Assembly: GCA_002504525.1 (NCBI GenBank)
Contig: DATD01000013.1
Coordinates: forward strand, 113,897-157,918
DNA: 44,022 nt
Direction: 5' to 3'
From: Methanomassiliicoccus sp. UBA345
Lineage (GTDB): Archaea > Thermoplasmatota > Thermoplasmata > Methanomassiliicoccales > Methanomassiliicoccaceae
A model generated the notes under the pieces. That model saw nothing but the letters and a program-made list of their open reading frames with translations. It was not told where the DNA came from and did no database searches. The first letter of the stretch is position 1, and each line of letters starts with the position of its first letter. The position numbers and the translations under genes were made by a program. Below, in pieces: positions 1 to 6,758 of the stretch.

Positions 1-407
1 CACGGATCCGGGCCGACCAGGCGGCAAAGGAATGCGAAGAGCACTTCGATGGCCTGACGGTGACTGTCGAGGTTAACGACGACCGCGGCATAGTGACCGT
101 GCTGCAGGACGACCGCTACATCGTCAGCAAGGAGTTCGTGGAGAGCGATGAATCACTGGACCGACTGCGGCATCTTGGCGAGTATGTTGGAATCCTATTA
201 GGCAAGGCAAGGTTGGTGGTCATCGCTCCAATGGAGCGAGCGGTGGACCTCCGGCTGAGAATGCTGGAGCTCAACAACCATTGGCTGTTCTACTATCAGC
301 TGTACTACTACGATGATGGCGGCCGCCTGCACCTCCTCGACCGGGCGGAATGGCGCCGGCTGCGGGGCCTTCCGAAGGAAGAGGAATGGCGGCCCGAGGT
401 GGCATGA
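1..407 (+). CDS. Hypothetical protein, 5' end outside window
   Basis: The reading frame is open from base 3 to the TGA at 405-407, so the gene probably begins before the window. A GTG at 60 is possible but has no advantage, because coding-like sequence (ending FDGLTVTVEV) continues upstream of it. The visible part, about 134 residues, is soluble, acidic and rich in Leu, Tyr and Arg, with no Cys cluster or membrane segment. I do not recognise the family. Its stop overlaps the ATG of the peroxiredoxin gene, which suggests translational coupling and perhaps a shared operon. Confidence 0.55.
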   Translation, partial: RIRADQAAKECEEHFDGLTVTVEVNDDRGIVTVLQDDRYIVSKEFVESDESLDRLRHLGEYVGILLGKARLVVIAPMERAVDLRLRMLELNNHWLFYYQLYYYDDGGRLHLLDRAEWRRLRGLPKEEEWRPEVA

Positions 408-895
408 TGTCGGTGCCGCTGATCGGCGAGACGGCGCCGGACTTCAAGCTGGCGGAAGCGTCCGAGCGGATGATGCGGCTGAGCGATGAGGTGAAGCGAG
501 GGCCCGTGATCGTAGTGTTCTACCCCACCGACTGGGGCATGATATGCACCATGATGATGAAGCGCTTCATGGACATGCTGGGCGAACTGAAACGCATCGG
601 CGTAAGCATTGTCGCCATAAGCGTTAACACCACCACCTCACATCGCTCGTGGAAGATGCACCTGGACATCGAGTTCCCGCTGCTTAGCGATGTGGACGGA
701 GCGGCGGTCAGGCGCTACGGCCTGATGCTCGGCGAGAGCGAGTTCCTGCGAGGTCGGTCAGCAAGGGCGGTGTTCATCGTGGACCGCGACATGAAGGTGC
801 GTTATGCCTGGAAGGGCCCGAACCAAGCGGTGCATCCCGAGTACGAAGAGATACTGGCCGCGGCGAAACGGCTCCATGAGGAAACAACGGTCTAG
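404..895 (+). CDS. Peroxiredoxin (AhpC/TSA family), one-Cys type
   Basis: Predicted thiol peroxidase of the thioredoxin fold, 163 residues from the ATG at 404. That start overlaps the previous stop and follows GAGGTGG. The N-terminus (GETAPDFKL) and the strand VIVVFYPTDWGMIC are typical of AhpC/TSA proteins, with the peroxidatic Cys at residue 48. The family motif is PxxxT/SxxC; here it reads PTDWGMIC, so the Thr/Ser that supports the active site is Gly45. Cys48 is the only cysteine, so resolution would need an outside thiol such as a thioredoxin. The stop is TAG. Reading through it adds only 15 codons to a TAA and nothing recognisable, so I treat it as a true stop. Confidence 0.85.
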   Translation: MMSVPLIGETAPDFKLAEASERMMRLSDEVKRGPVIVVFYPTDWGMICTMMMKRFMDMLGELKRIGVSIVAISVNTTTSHRSWKMHLDIEFPLLSDVDGAAVRRYGLMLGESEFLRGRSARAVFIVDRDMKVRYAWKGPNQAVHPEYEEILAAAKRLHEETTV

Positions 896-901
896 GGAAT
901 T

Positions 902-909
902 CTATATAT
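902..909 (+). promoter_or_regulatory. TATA box for the flavin reductase-like gene
   Basis: CTATATAT lies 35 bp before the ATG at 944 in otherwise GC-rich DNA, the usual archaeal spacing for a short or absent leader. Confidence 0.5.
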
Positions 910-943
910 CGTCCGGACCTCGATGCATTCTCGGGGTGAATAA

Positions 944-1480
944 ATGAGCGAAGAGACGATCAAGCTGGACATGGGGACCATCGAGGCGGTGATGTCCCTG
1001 CCGCCGTCGCCAGTGTTCCTGCTGGCAGTTGGAAAGGATGAACCGAACATCTCCACCATCGGAATGTTCAACGTATACTCGGTCGATCCGACGGTGGTCG
1101 GCATCGGGATCAAGTCCTCCCGACATAGCTACAAGCTGCTTGAGGAGACCGGCGACTTCACTCTGAACGTTCCGGGAAAGGAGCTTGTGGAGCAGGTGGT
1201 GAAGTGCGGCTTCGCTTCCGGAAGCAGGATGAACAAGTTCTCCGACGTGGGATTGACGCCGGAACCGGGAAAGAGAGTGAGGTCCCCGTCAGTGGCTGAA
1301 TGCCCCCTCAATATGGAGGTGAAGATCACGGAGGTCGCTGACCGCGCCGACTGGGACCACATATGGGTCATCGGCAAGGTCGTGCATACCGACGTCGCCA
1401 AGGACTACGACCGCTCCAACACGCTGGTCTACTGGGATGGGGAGTTCCGCACGCCGTCGCCGGTGCTAAGAAAATTGTGA
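944..1480 (+). CDS. Flavin reductase-like, FMN-binding split-barrel protein
   Basis: A 178-residue protein of the flavin reductase-like domain family (DIM6/NTAB group). Members bind FMN or act as NAD(P)H:flavin reductases; archaeal ones are often called flavoredoxins. Supporting features are an N-terminal part PVFLLAVGKDEPNISTIG, the segment VVGIGIKSSRHSYKLLEETG and FTLNVPGKELVEQV, which is the usual order for this fold. There is no metal-binding or membrane segment. It has its own TATA box and follows the peroxiredoxin gene in the same direction, so a role in oxidative or redox metabolism is plausible. The substrate cannot be told. Confidence 0.85.
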   Translation: MSEETIKLDMGTIEAVMSLPPSPVFLLAVGKDEPNISTIGMFNVYSVDPTVVGIGIKSSRHSYKLLEETGDFTLNVPGKELVEQVVKCGFASGSRMNKFSDVGLTPEPGKRVRSPSVAECPLNMEVKITEVADRADWDHIWVIGKVVHTDVAKDYDRSNTLVYWDGEFRTPSPVLRKL

Positions 1481-1587
1481 TCATCCGAAGCCGTCCACTA
1501 TGCGGTCTGGTCAAGACATCGTTGGCGAAGATCGTGCGACAGCAGGGAAGATGCCGCCGGCCTGTACAGCGGGCCAATGGGCGATCC

Positions 1588-2121
1588 TCACATTCTCGCA
1601 GACAGCCATGCCAGCCGCTTTGGCCGGATGTCGTGATGATCGGCCATGTGGTCCCTCAGGTCATCGGACAGGTCCTCATCGGTGGGAGCGGTGATTAGGG
1701 CGTCGCACATCGGGCACTCCACCCTCACCACGCCTTCGAGTCGGGTCTCGGCGGACCTCCTCTCCATCAGCATCGTTTCCTGCGCCGTGACGGCCCCGCG
1801 GTCCTGATGGAGCATCTTCTCCCTGCGTTCCTCTTCCTTCTCCAGACCAGGTATCGGGGGAGAGGTCCACATCTTCATCTCCTCCCTCCATGATTCCCTG
1901 ACCGGTCCTTCCGCCTCCCTCAGGCTCATGGTGTCCTCGGAGTAGTCGGACGGCGGGATGTGCAACGCGCCGACCCTGTGGGTGCCGGTCAGCTCGGCCA
2001 TCTCGTGTACGTTGGCCATGTGCTCCCTGAGCCGGTTCGACAGCTGCAGTCCTTCCTCACCGTTCACTTTCTCCTTGCATATCGGGCACTTGATGGTCGT
2101 CATATGATCATCCTTTCTCAT
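1588..2121 (-). CDS. Two-domain small zinc protein A (DUF1059-like)
   Basis: 177 residues with two copies of a CPxC-x(n)-LSxxLRxHMxxxH domain. The first begins CPICKEKVNGEEG and ends LREHMANVH; the second begins CPMCDALITAPTDED and ends LRDHMADHH. A polar, Glu- and Met-rich linker joins them. Each domain keeps two Cys and two His, so zinc binding is likely. The spacing and the EEL...H....H pattern resemble DUF1059, but with CPxC in place of the usual N-terminal part. The first ATG (2121) overlaps the stop of the upstream paralogue. A second ATG at 2103 follows GGATGATC and is an equal candidate. Function is unknown. It is the last of four tandem paralogues. Confidence 0.7.
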   Translation of the reverse strand: MRKDDHMTTIKCPICKEKVNGEEGLQLSNRLREHMANVHEMAELTGTHRVGALHIPPSDYSEDTMSLREAEGPVRESWREEMKMWTSPPIPGLEKEEERREKMLHQDRGAVTAQETMLMERRSAETRLEGVVRVECPMCDALITAPTDEDLSDDLRDHMADHHDIRPKRLAWLSARM

Positions 2122-2543
2122 CGGCTTGGCCTTGGCACAGGCAGCGCGTCCATCTCTCCCACCGAGATAAGATGGTCGCGGAGGCCAGCGCTCAGCTCAT
2201 CTTCCTCCTTGCCGCTTACACGGAAGCCGCACAGTGGGCAATCAACGAAGTCCTCCTCTTTCATGTCCAGCCGCGGCGGGCGTTCGGCCCCGTACAGATC
2301 GCTGCCCCTCAGCGTGAGGCGGGAACCATAGACCGCAGGTGCGCCTCTCACCTCATCCACCTCCCCAGTATCGATCTCCGATTCCGAGGAGAGGTGTCCT
2401 TCCCTCCCTCCCTGTAGCATCTGCGGATCGGGAAGGGTCATGGCGTGCTGCCGGACGAGGTGCGTTGCGAGGGCGGATGACAGCATGTCGCCGTCAGCTC
2501 CTTCGATACGCCGGTCGCAGGCCGGGCACCGCACGCTCACCAA
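2118..2543 (-). CDS. Two-domain small zinc protein B (DUF1059-like)
   Basis: 141 residues and a paralogue of its neighbours. The first domain (CPACDRRIEGADGD to HLVRQH) has the full C2H2 set. The second (CPLCGFRVSGKEEDELS to LRDHLISVGE) has lost the last His, which is replaced within VGE, so its metal site is probably degenerate. The likely start is TTG at 2543, preceded by GGAAGGTGAG that overlaps the end of gene C; a GTG at 2540 is also possible. Overlap with gene A and the 7-bp gap to gene C point to one transcript. The linker has low complexity. Function is unknown. Confidence 0.7.
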   Translation of the reverse strand: MVSVRCPACDRRIEGADGDMLSSALATHLVRQHAMTLPDPQMLQGGREGHLSSESEIDTGEVDEVRGAPAVYGSRLTLRGSDLYGAERPPRLDMKEEDFVDCPLCGFRVSGKEEDELSAGLRDHLISVGEMDALPVPRPSR

Positions 2544-2550
2544 TCCCGAC

Positions 2551-2958
2551 TCACCTTCCCTTGACTCTTTCCTTGGTCCTCTGCATGAAGCTTTCCTTCC
2601 CGTGTGACTCCGTCATGTGCTCCTCCAGCCGCGTGGAGAGCTCCTCGCAGTCACATCCTTCCAGCATCTCCATGCAAGTGGGGCACTGCACCCTTTCGGT
2701 GGTAGCTTCCTTCCATGCCGTGCCCATCTGCTCCACCGGCTCACCAATGTTCTCCCCGGCCACGGTGGCCTGCCGGCCGGTCTTCAACCCGCCCACCGGG
2801 GCGGCCTGGCCGTAGGTCATCGGAGAGGTGCTATCGATCCCTCGAGGCCTCTCCATGCCGTGCTCCTCGCAGAAGTGCTCACGCACCGTGGTGCTGAGCT
2901 CCTCCTCGCCCACTCCTTCCAGCTTACAATCACATACCGGACAATCGACCGTCTTCAG
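2551..2958 (-). CDS. Two-domain small zinc protein C, probable CTG start
   Basis: 135 residues if started at CTG 2958. The frame is open back to a stop at 3004-3006 and has no ATG, GTG or TTG before a GTG at 2913, which would cut off the first CPVC half of domain 1. The CTG follows CCAGGTGATCAC, the same ribosome site seen before other starts here (for example before 4243). The leader is also a diverged copy of gene D's leader, whose ATG sits at the same place. Domain 1 is CPVCDCKLEGVGEEELS to HFCEEH and domain 2 is CPTCMEMLEGCDCEELS to HMTESH, followed by a basic tail. It is closest to gene D. Function is unknown. Confidence 0.65.
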   Translation of the reverse strand: MKTVDCPVCDCKLEGVGEEELSTTVREHFCEEHGMERPRGIDSTSPMTYGQAAPVGGLKTGRQATVAGENIGEPVEQMGTAWKEATTERVQCPTCMEMLEGCDCEELSTRLEEHMTESHGKESFMQRTKERVKGR

Positions 2959-3005
2959 GTGATCACCTGGTACCGCTTGACAGCGTCTGGTATTCCTAAC
3001 CTTTC
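2958..3005 (-). repeat. Duplicated leader, copy before gene C
   Basis: Read on the minus strand, GAAAGGTTAGGAAT (2992-3005) is followed about 20 bp later by AGGTGA and then the start codon. The same 14 bases and layout precede gene D. The two leaders evidently duplicated together with the genes. Further upstream, between genes D and C, CTACG (3011-3015) pairs with CGTAG (3043-3047) and extends through GCGG/CCGC as a hairpin without a T-run. Confidence 0.6.
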
Positions 3006-3068
3006 ATCCGCTACGGCGGTCAGGCCGGCTACCACCCGCCGTCGTAGCGTTATGAATGCTGTAGCGGT

Positions 3069-3626
3069 TCAGCGGTTCTTGCTGATCCTCTCCATGAGGC
3101 GGGTCATGTACGGCTCGTTCTTGTGCTCGGTGGCCATATGCCCCTTCAGCCTCTACGACGTCTCGCCCTCCGAACGTCCCGTCACCCTCTCCCTGCATCC
3201 CGGGCAGCTGACACCATAGGTCTCCGGAGACGAAATGGACGATCCTTCCGAGGACATCTTGCTCTCTTCTCTTTCCCCGATCCGTTCGCGGGTCTGCCCG
3301 GTCCTCGACTCGGCGACAGATGCGCTGCCCCTCGTGGACGGCTCCTCGTTCGGACGCCCCGCTGCCGACCAGCGCTTGTTCCCTTCGCTCTCCTCGCTCC
3401 GCGGCTCCATCCTGGTGCCGCGCTCTATGTCGCTCCCGTAGCCGGTCCGTCCGCCCGCTATCACGGTGCTCTCAGAACCCGATGCCCTCTCCGAACTGGA
3501 GGGCTCCGTCATGCCATGCTCCTCGCAGAAGTGCACATGCACGCACGACGACAGCTCTTCCTCGCTCCTTCCCTCCACTCTGCAGTTGCATGCTGGACAC
3601 TCGACGGCTCTCATCCTGGCATTCAT
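3069..3626 (-). CDS. Two-domain small zinc protein D with in-frame TAG (possible pyrrolysine)
   Basis: From the ATG at 3626 (after AGGTGA) the frame runs to a TAG at 3153-3155. It then continues in the same frame for 27 codons to a TGA at 3069-3071. The TAG lies inside the second domain, which begins CPGCRERVTGRSEGETS. The codons after it give RLKGHMATEH, the missing second half with both His, and then a basic tail like that of gene C. Gapless alignment to gene C puts the TAG opposite Thr, a variable position in all paralogues. In a pyrrolysine-using methanogen UAG could be read through, giving 185 residues. Otherwise the product is 157 residues with half a domain. Domain 1 (CPACNCRVEG to HFCEEH) is intact. 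The linker is Ser/Glu/Arg-rich and of low complexity. Confidence 0.65.
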
Positions 3627-3675
3627 TTCGGTCACCTGCCCCAGTCTTGTCAGGGCCACGCATTCCTAACCTTTC
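3626..3675 (-). repeat. Duplicated leader, copy before gene D
   Basis: GAAAGGTTAGGAAT (minus strand, 3662-3675), then a CTGxCAAG block and AGGTGA before the ATG, match the leader of gene C. An AT-rich block near 3705-3713 is the best TATA candidate. Confidence 0.6.
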
Positions 3676-3757
3676 CTCGATTTTCTCGGACGTTCACAGA
3701 AGGCTCGTAAAATAGGCGGCTGCGAGCATGCTGTAGGGCGAACCGGCGCCGCGAGAG

Positions 3758-3768
3758 CTATTTATATC
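3758..3768 (+). promoter_or_regulatory. TATA box for the FTR-thioredoxin-lplBA operon
   Basis: CTATTTATATC lies about 30-40 bp before the ATG at 3798, so the transcript would have a very short leader. Confidence 0.55.
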
Positions 3769-3797
3769 ACTCGCTTGGATTTCAACGGGGGTCGAGA

Positions 3798-4238
3798 ATG
3801 ACGAAGGAAGCGCATGCGAGGAAGAAGGCATGGCGGTGCAATGTCTGCAACGACATCCACTATGGGATCAAAGGGCCGGAGATCTGCCCCACCTGCGGCG
3901 CGAGGAACGCCTTCGCCCTGATCGATCATCCCGAAGCGATGAAGGTGCTGATCGACCGGGGGGAGAGGCTCGACCAGGAGGACCAGCTCCTCGATGTATG
4001 GCAGCGGTTCGCCAAGGACAAACCATTCAGGCTGAACCCCGACGAACCGTTCGTCCGTCAGCTGGCCAGGGGGGAGATCGAGAACCAGAAGAACCACGGG
4101 CTGAAATATTGCCCATGCCGGATGACCACCGGAGACTACGAGGACGACCTGGATCTCATATGCCCCTGCAATTTCTTCATACAGCCTGTGTACAAGGAGA
4201 CCGGCGAATGCTGGTGCGGGCTGTTCGTGAAAAGGTGA
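3798..4238 (+). CDS. Rubredoxin / ferredoxin-thioredoxin reductase catalytic-type fusion
   Basis: 146 residues with two parts. Residues 14-33 carry CNVC and CPTC, a rubredoxin-like metal site. Residues 105-140 carry CPC, CPC and CWC, the six-cysteine pattern of the ferredoxin-thioredoxin reductase catalytic subunit, which holds a [4Fe-4S] cluster next to an active disulfide. Such proteins pass electrons from ferredoxin (here perhaps through the built-in rubredoxin) to thioredoxin. The next gene, 4 bp on, encodes a thioredoxin-like CPHC protein, its likely partner. Lipoate ligase genes follow, which is an unusual setting. Rubredoxin-FTR fusions occur in other methanogens. Confidence 0.85.
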   Translation: MTKEAHARKKAWRCNVCNDIHYGIKGPEICPTCGARNAFALIDHPEAMKVLIDRGERLDQEDQLLDVWQRFAKDKPFRLNPDEPFVRQLARGEIENQKNHGLKYCPCRMTTGDYEDDLDLICPCNFFIQPVYKETGECWCGLFVKR

Positions 4239-4242
4239 TCAC

Positions 4243-4533
4243 ATGGCCGACAATGACAGACTGATATTCTTCTGGGGGCGCGAATGCCCCCACTGCGCGA
4301 AGCTGCATCCGACCGTGACCGAAGCATCCTCGGAACTGGAGAAGCCCATAACGGAGCTTGAGGTGTGGCATTCCGACGAGAACGCCACGTTGATGCGGAC
4401 CTACGGTGACGTGCTGAAGAAGGCCTGCGGCGGCTCCCTGGGCGTGCCGGCGCTGTACAACGAGAGGACCCAGAAGGCCCTGTGCGGCATGAGGGTCACC
4501 AAGGAAGACATCCTAAAATGGGCGAGGGAGTGA
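4243..4533 (+). CDS. Thioredoxin/glutaredoxin-like protein (CPHC)
   Basis: 96 residues, start ATG after GGTGATC. The strand LIFFWGRECPHCAKLHP puts the redox pair at Cys15 and Cys18. A later GVPALYN contains the cis-proline expected in the thioredoxin fold. Two further cysteines (in KKACGG and KALCGM) are not part of the motif. Probable disulfide reductase taking electrons from the FTR-like protein encoded just upstream. Its end overlaps the lplB start by 16 bp, so all four genes of this block are likely co-translated. Confidence 0.8.
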   Translation: MADNDRLIFFWGRECPHCAKLHPTVTEASSELEKPITELEVWHSDENATLMRTYGDVLKKACGGSLGVPALYNERTQKALCGMRVTKEDILKWARE

Positions 4534-4784
4534 GAAGAGCGGAAAGGAAGGTCCCGGGAGGAAAGCTGGTCCAGATGACTGCAGGCGGCGGCAAGGTGCG
4601 GCTGACCGGCGACTTCTTCCTTCATCCCGAGGACAGCCTGCCCGGCCTGGAGGCCTTCCTGGCATCCATTCATTCCGACGATGCGGCATCCGCCATCGCC
4701 GCTTATGCCGAGCGGAACGGCATACGCATGATCGGGCTCGGACCTGAGGACATCGCCGCCCTCCTGGCCGAGGTACAGCCGTGA
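4518..4784 (+). CDS. lplB: Lipoate-protein ligase accessory subunit (LplB type)
   Basis: About 88 residues from ATG 4518; a GTG at 4530 is the alternative start. The segment ERKVPGGKLV followed by VRLTGDFFLHPEDSLPGLEAFL is characteristic of the C-terminal lipoate ligase domain that archaea such as Thermoplasma encode as a separate protein. It is needed with LplA to adenylate lipoate. The stop overlaps the lplA GTG start, so the two halves of the enzyme are made together. Confidence 0.85.
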   Translation: MGEGVRRAERKVPGGKLVQMTAGGGKVRLTGDFFLHPEDSLPGLEAFLASIHSDDAASAIAAYAERNGIRMIGLGPEDIAALLAEVQP

Positions 4785-5521
4785 TCTGGCGTTTGCTCCC
4801 CCTCGCTACGGAACGCGGGGCGATGAACATGGCCATCGACGAAGCGGTGGCCGAAGGCTTACGGGATGGTGTCTCCCCTCCGACCGTCAGGTTCTATTCG
4901 TGGTCGCCGGGAGCAGTGAGCATCGGCTGCTTCCAGTCGGCCAGGGAGGAGGTCGACGTGGACACCTGCGCCCGCCTTGGGGTCGATGTCATCCGCCGGC
5001 GCACCGGCGGGGGCGCGGTGTACCATGACCCGGACGGCGAGATAACGTACAGCGTCATCGCGCCGGAGGCGACGTTCGGGAACGATATCCATACCTCGTA
5101 TCGCCTGATCTGCGGATACATCATCGATGCCCTCGGCCATCTTGGCATCCCATCGGAGTTCCGGCCGATAAACGACATCACGGTCGGCGGGAAGAAGATT
5201 TCCGGTTCAGCGCAGACGCGCCGCGGAGGCGTGTTCCTGCAGCACGGCACGCTCCTGCTGTCGTTCGATGCTGAGCGCATGTCGCTGCTGCGGCCGTCGC
5301 CGGCCAAGTTGTCGGCCAGGAGCGCTCGGGGCGTCGAGGACCTCCTGACAAGCGTCCGATCGTACCGCAGTGCGTCCAGAGATGAGGTCCTCGATGCCTT
5401 GCGGAAAGGCCTCCGGCCCCTTGGCGAGATGAGAGATGCCGGGCTGACGATCGAGGAGAGAGCAAGGGCCAACGAGCTCGCCCTTAGCTACGACGACGAT
5501 GCCTGGACGTTCTTCCGCTAG
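4781..5521 (+). CDS. lplA: Lipoate-protein ligase A, catalytic subunit
   Basis: 246 residues from GTG 4781. The protein activates lipoate as lipoyl-AMP and attaches it to a lysine of E2 or GcvH. Visible motifs are RRRTGGGAVYHD (72-83), which shapes the lipoyl-AMP pocket, NDITVGGKKISGSAQ (131-145) with the conserved catalytic lysine, and QHGTLL. It lacks the C-terminal domain, which LplB supplies. It converges on the E2 gene, its obvious substrate. The stop TAG shares the palindrome CTAG with the TAG stop of E2 on the other strand. Confidence 0.92.
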   Translation: MIWRLLPLATERGAMNMAIDEAVAEGLRDGVSPPTVRFYSWSPGAVSIGCFQSAREEVDVDTCARLGVDVIRRRTGGGAVYHDPDGEITYSVIAPEATFGNDIHTSYRLICGYIIDALGHLGIPSEFRPINDITVGGKKISGSAQTRRGGVFLQHGTLLLSFDAERMSLLRPSPAKLSARSARGVEDLLTSVRSYRSASRDEVLDALRKGLRPLGEMRDAGLTIEERARANELALSYDDDAWTFFR

Positions 5522-6747
5522 CTTTCCATCAACGCTAGCTCGGGCATCTCAAGCATCCTGACCAGATCGTTGAGGAACATGGCCGCCTGCGCTCCGTCCA
5601 GGACGCGATGATCGAACGTCAGCGAGAGATGCAGCACCTTTCTGATGGCCACCTCGCCGTTGCGCACCACCGGCTGTTCCGCGATCCGGCCCATGCCCAG
5701 GATGGCGACCTCCGGATGGTTCGCTATCGGGGTGGCGAACGTGCCGCCGATAACACCGTAGTTGGTGATGCTGAAGGTGCCGCCCTTGAGGTCTGCGAGA
5801 TCGATCCGGCGGGACCGCGCCTGCTCCGACAGCTCCATGAGCTCCTTGGCCAGTTCATAAACGTCCTTCTGGTCGGCCGCCTTGATCACCGGGACCATCA
5901 GGCCCTCGTCGGTCGCCACCGCCACGCCGATGTTGTAGTACTTCTTGAGCAGGATCTCCTGCGCCTCCTCGTTCAGTTCGGAGTTGAGATAGGGGTGCTT
6001 CTTCAGCGCCGTCACCACCGCCTTGATGACGAAGGGGAGATAGGTGATCTTGACCCCCTTCTCCTCGCTGGAATATGCCTTGACCCGCTCCCTTAGCGCG
6101 ACGAGCTCGGTGACGTCGGCGACGTCCATGGTGGTGACCTGGGCAGAGGCGGTCTGCGCCTCGATCATGTGCCTGGCGGTCGACCTGCGTATGCCTTTGA
6201 GCGGGACCCGCTCCACCCACCCGTACAGGTCGAACTTCGGCTGGACGGCCGGAGCGGCCTTTGGAGCTGAGAATGAGCGAAGGTCGGCCTCGGTCACGCG
6301 TCCTTCCGGCCCGGTGCCCTTCACTTTCGAGATGTCTATCTTCATCTCGCCGGCAAGCCGCCGAACGGCCGGGGCGGCAAGCACCTTGTCGGCCGCCGGG
6401 CGGGACGTCGGCGCGGGCGGCTGCTCCACCGGCAGTTCGCCTACCACCGATGCGGGGCCCCCCTCCCTCTCGGCCGGCACCTCCTCGGACGGCGCCCCTC
6501 CGACAACCGCGGTCCCGCCCTCGTCGATGACGGCCAGCACCTCACCCACCTTGACGGTGCCGCCCTCCTCGTGATTGAGCTTGGCGATGCGGCCGGCCAC
6601 CGGCGCGGGCATCTCGACTATCGCCTTATCGGTCTCCACCTCGGCGATCGACTGGTCCCGCTTTACGGAGTCCCCGACCTTCACGAGCCATTTCCTGATC
6701 TCGCCCTCGGTGACCCCTTCTCCGAGGTCCGGGAAAATGAAGTCCAT
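5518..6747 (-). CDS. pdhC: 2-oxoacid dehydrogenase E2 (dihydrolipoyl acyltransferase)
   Basis: 409 residues. Residues 1-75 form one lipoyl domain with the lipoylated lysine in ETDKA (Lys41). A Pro/Ala/Glu-rich linker follows, then a peripheral subunit-binding domain near 122-160 (APAVRRLAGE to GRVTEADL). The catalytic acyltransferase core ends with DHRVLDG (His380, Asp384). It transfers the acyl group from E1 to CoA. The substrate (pyruvate or branched-chain 2-oxoacids) cannot be fixed from sequence. It lies 11 bp after E1beta, and GAGGTGATG before the ATG is a clear ribosome site. No E3 gene is in the window. Confidence 0.93.
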   Translation of the reverse strand: MDFIFPDLGEGVTEGEIRKWLVKVGDSVKRDQSIAEVETDKAIVEMPAPVAGRIAKLNHEEGGTVKVGEVLAVIDEGGTAVVGGAPSEEVPAEREGGPASVVGELPVEQPPAPTSRPAADKVLAAPAVRRLAGEMKIDISKVKGTGPEGRVTEADLRSFSAPKAAPAVQPKFDLYGWVERVPLKGIRRSTARHMIEAQTASAQVTTMDVADVTELVALRERVKAYSSEEKGVKITYLPFVIKAVVTALKKHPYLNSELNEEAQEILLKKYYNIGVAVATDEGLMVPVIKAADQKDVYELAKELMELSEQARSRRIDLADLKGGTFSITNYGVIGGTFATPIANHPEVAILGMGRIAEQPVVRNGEVAIRKVLHLSLTFDHRVLDGAQAAMFLNDLVRMLEMPELALMES

Positions 6748-6758
6748 GATGCATCACC

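Noticed and set aside
893..943. Read-through of the peroxiredoxin TAG
   Set aside because: Only 15 codons to a TAA, covering the next gene's TATA box, with no resemblance to a family extension.
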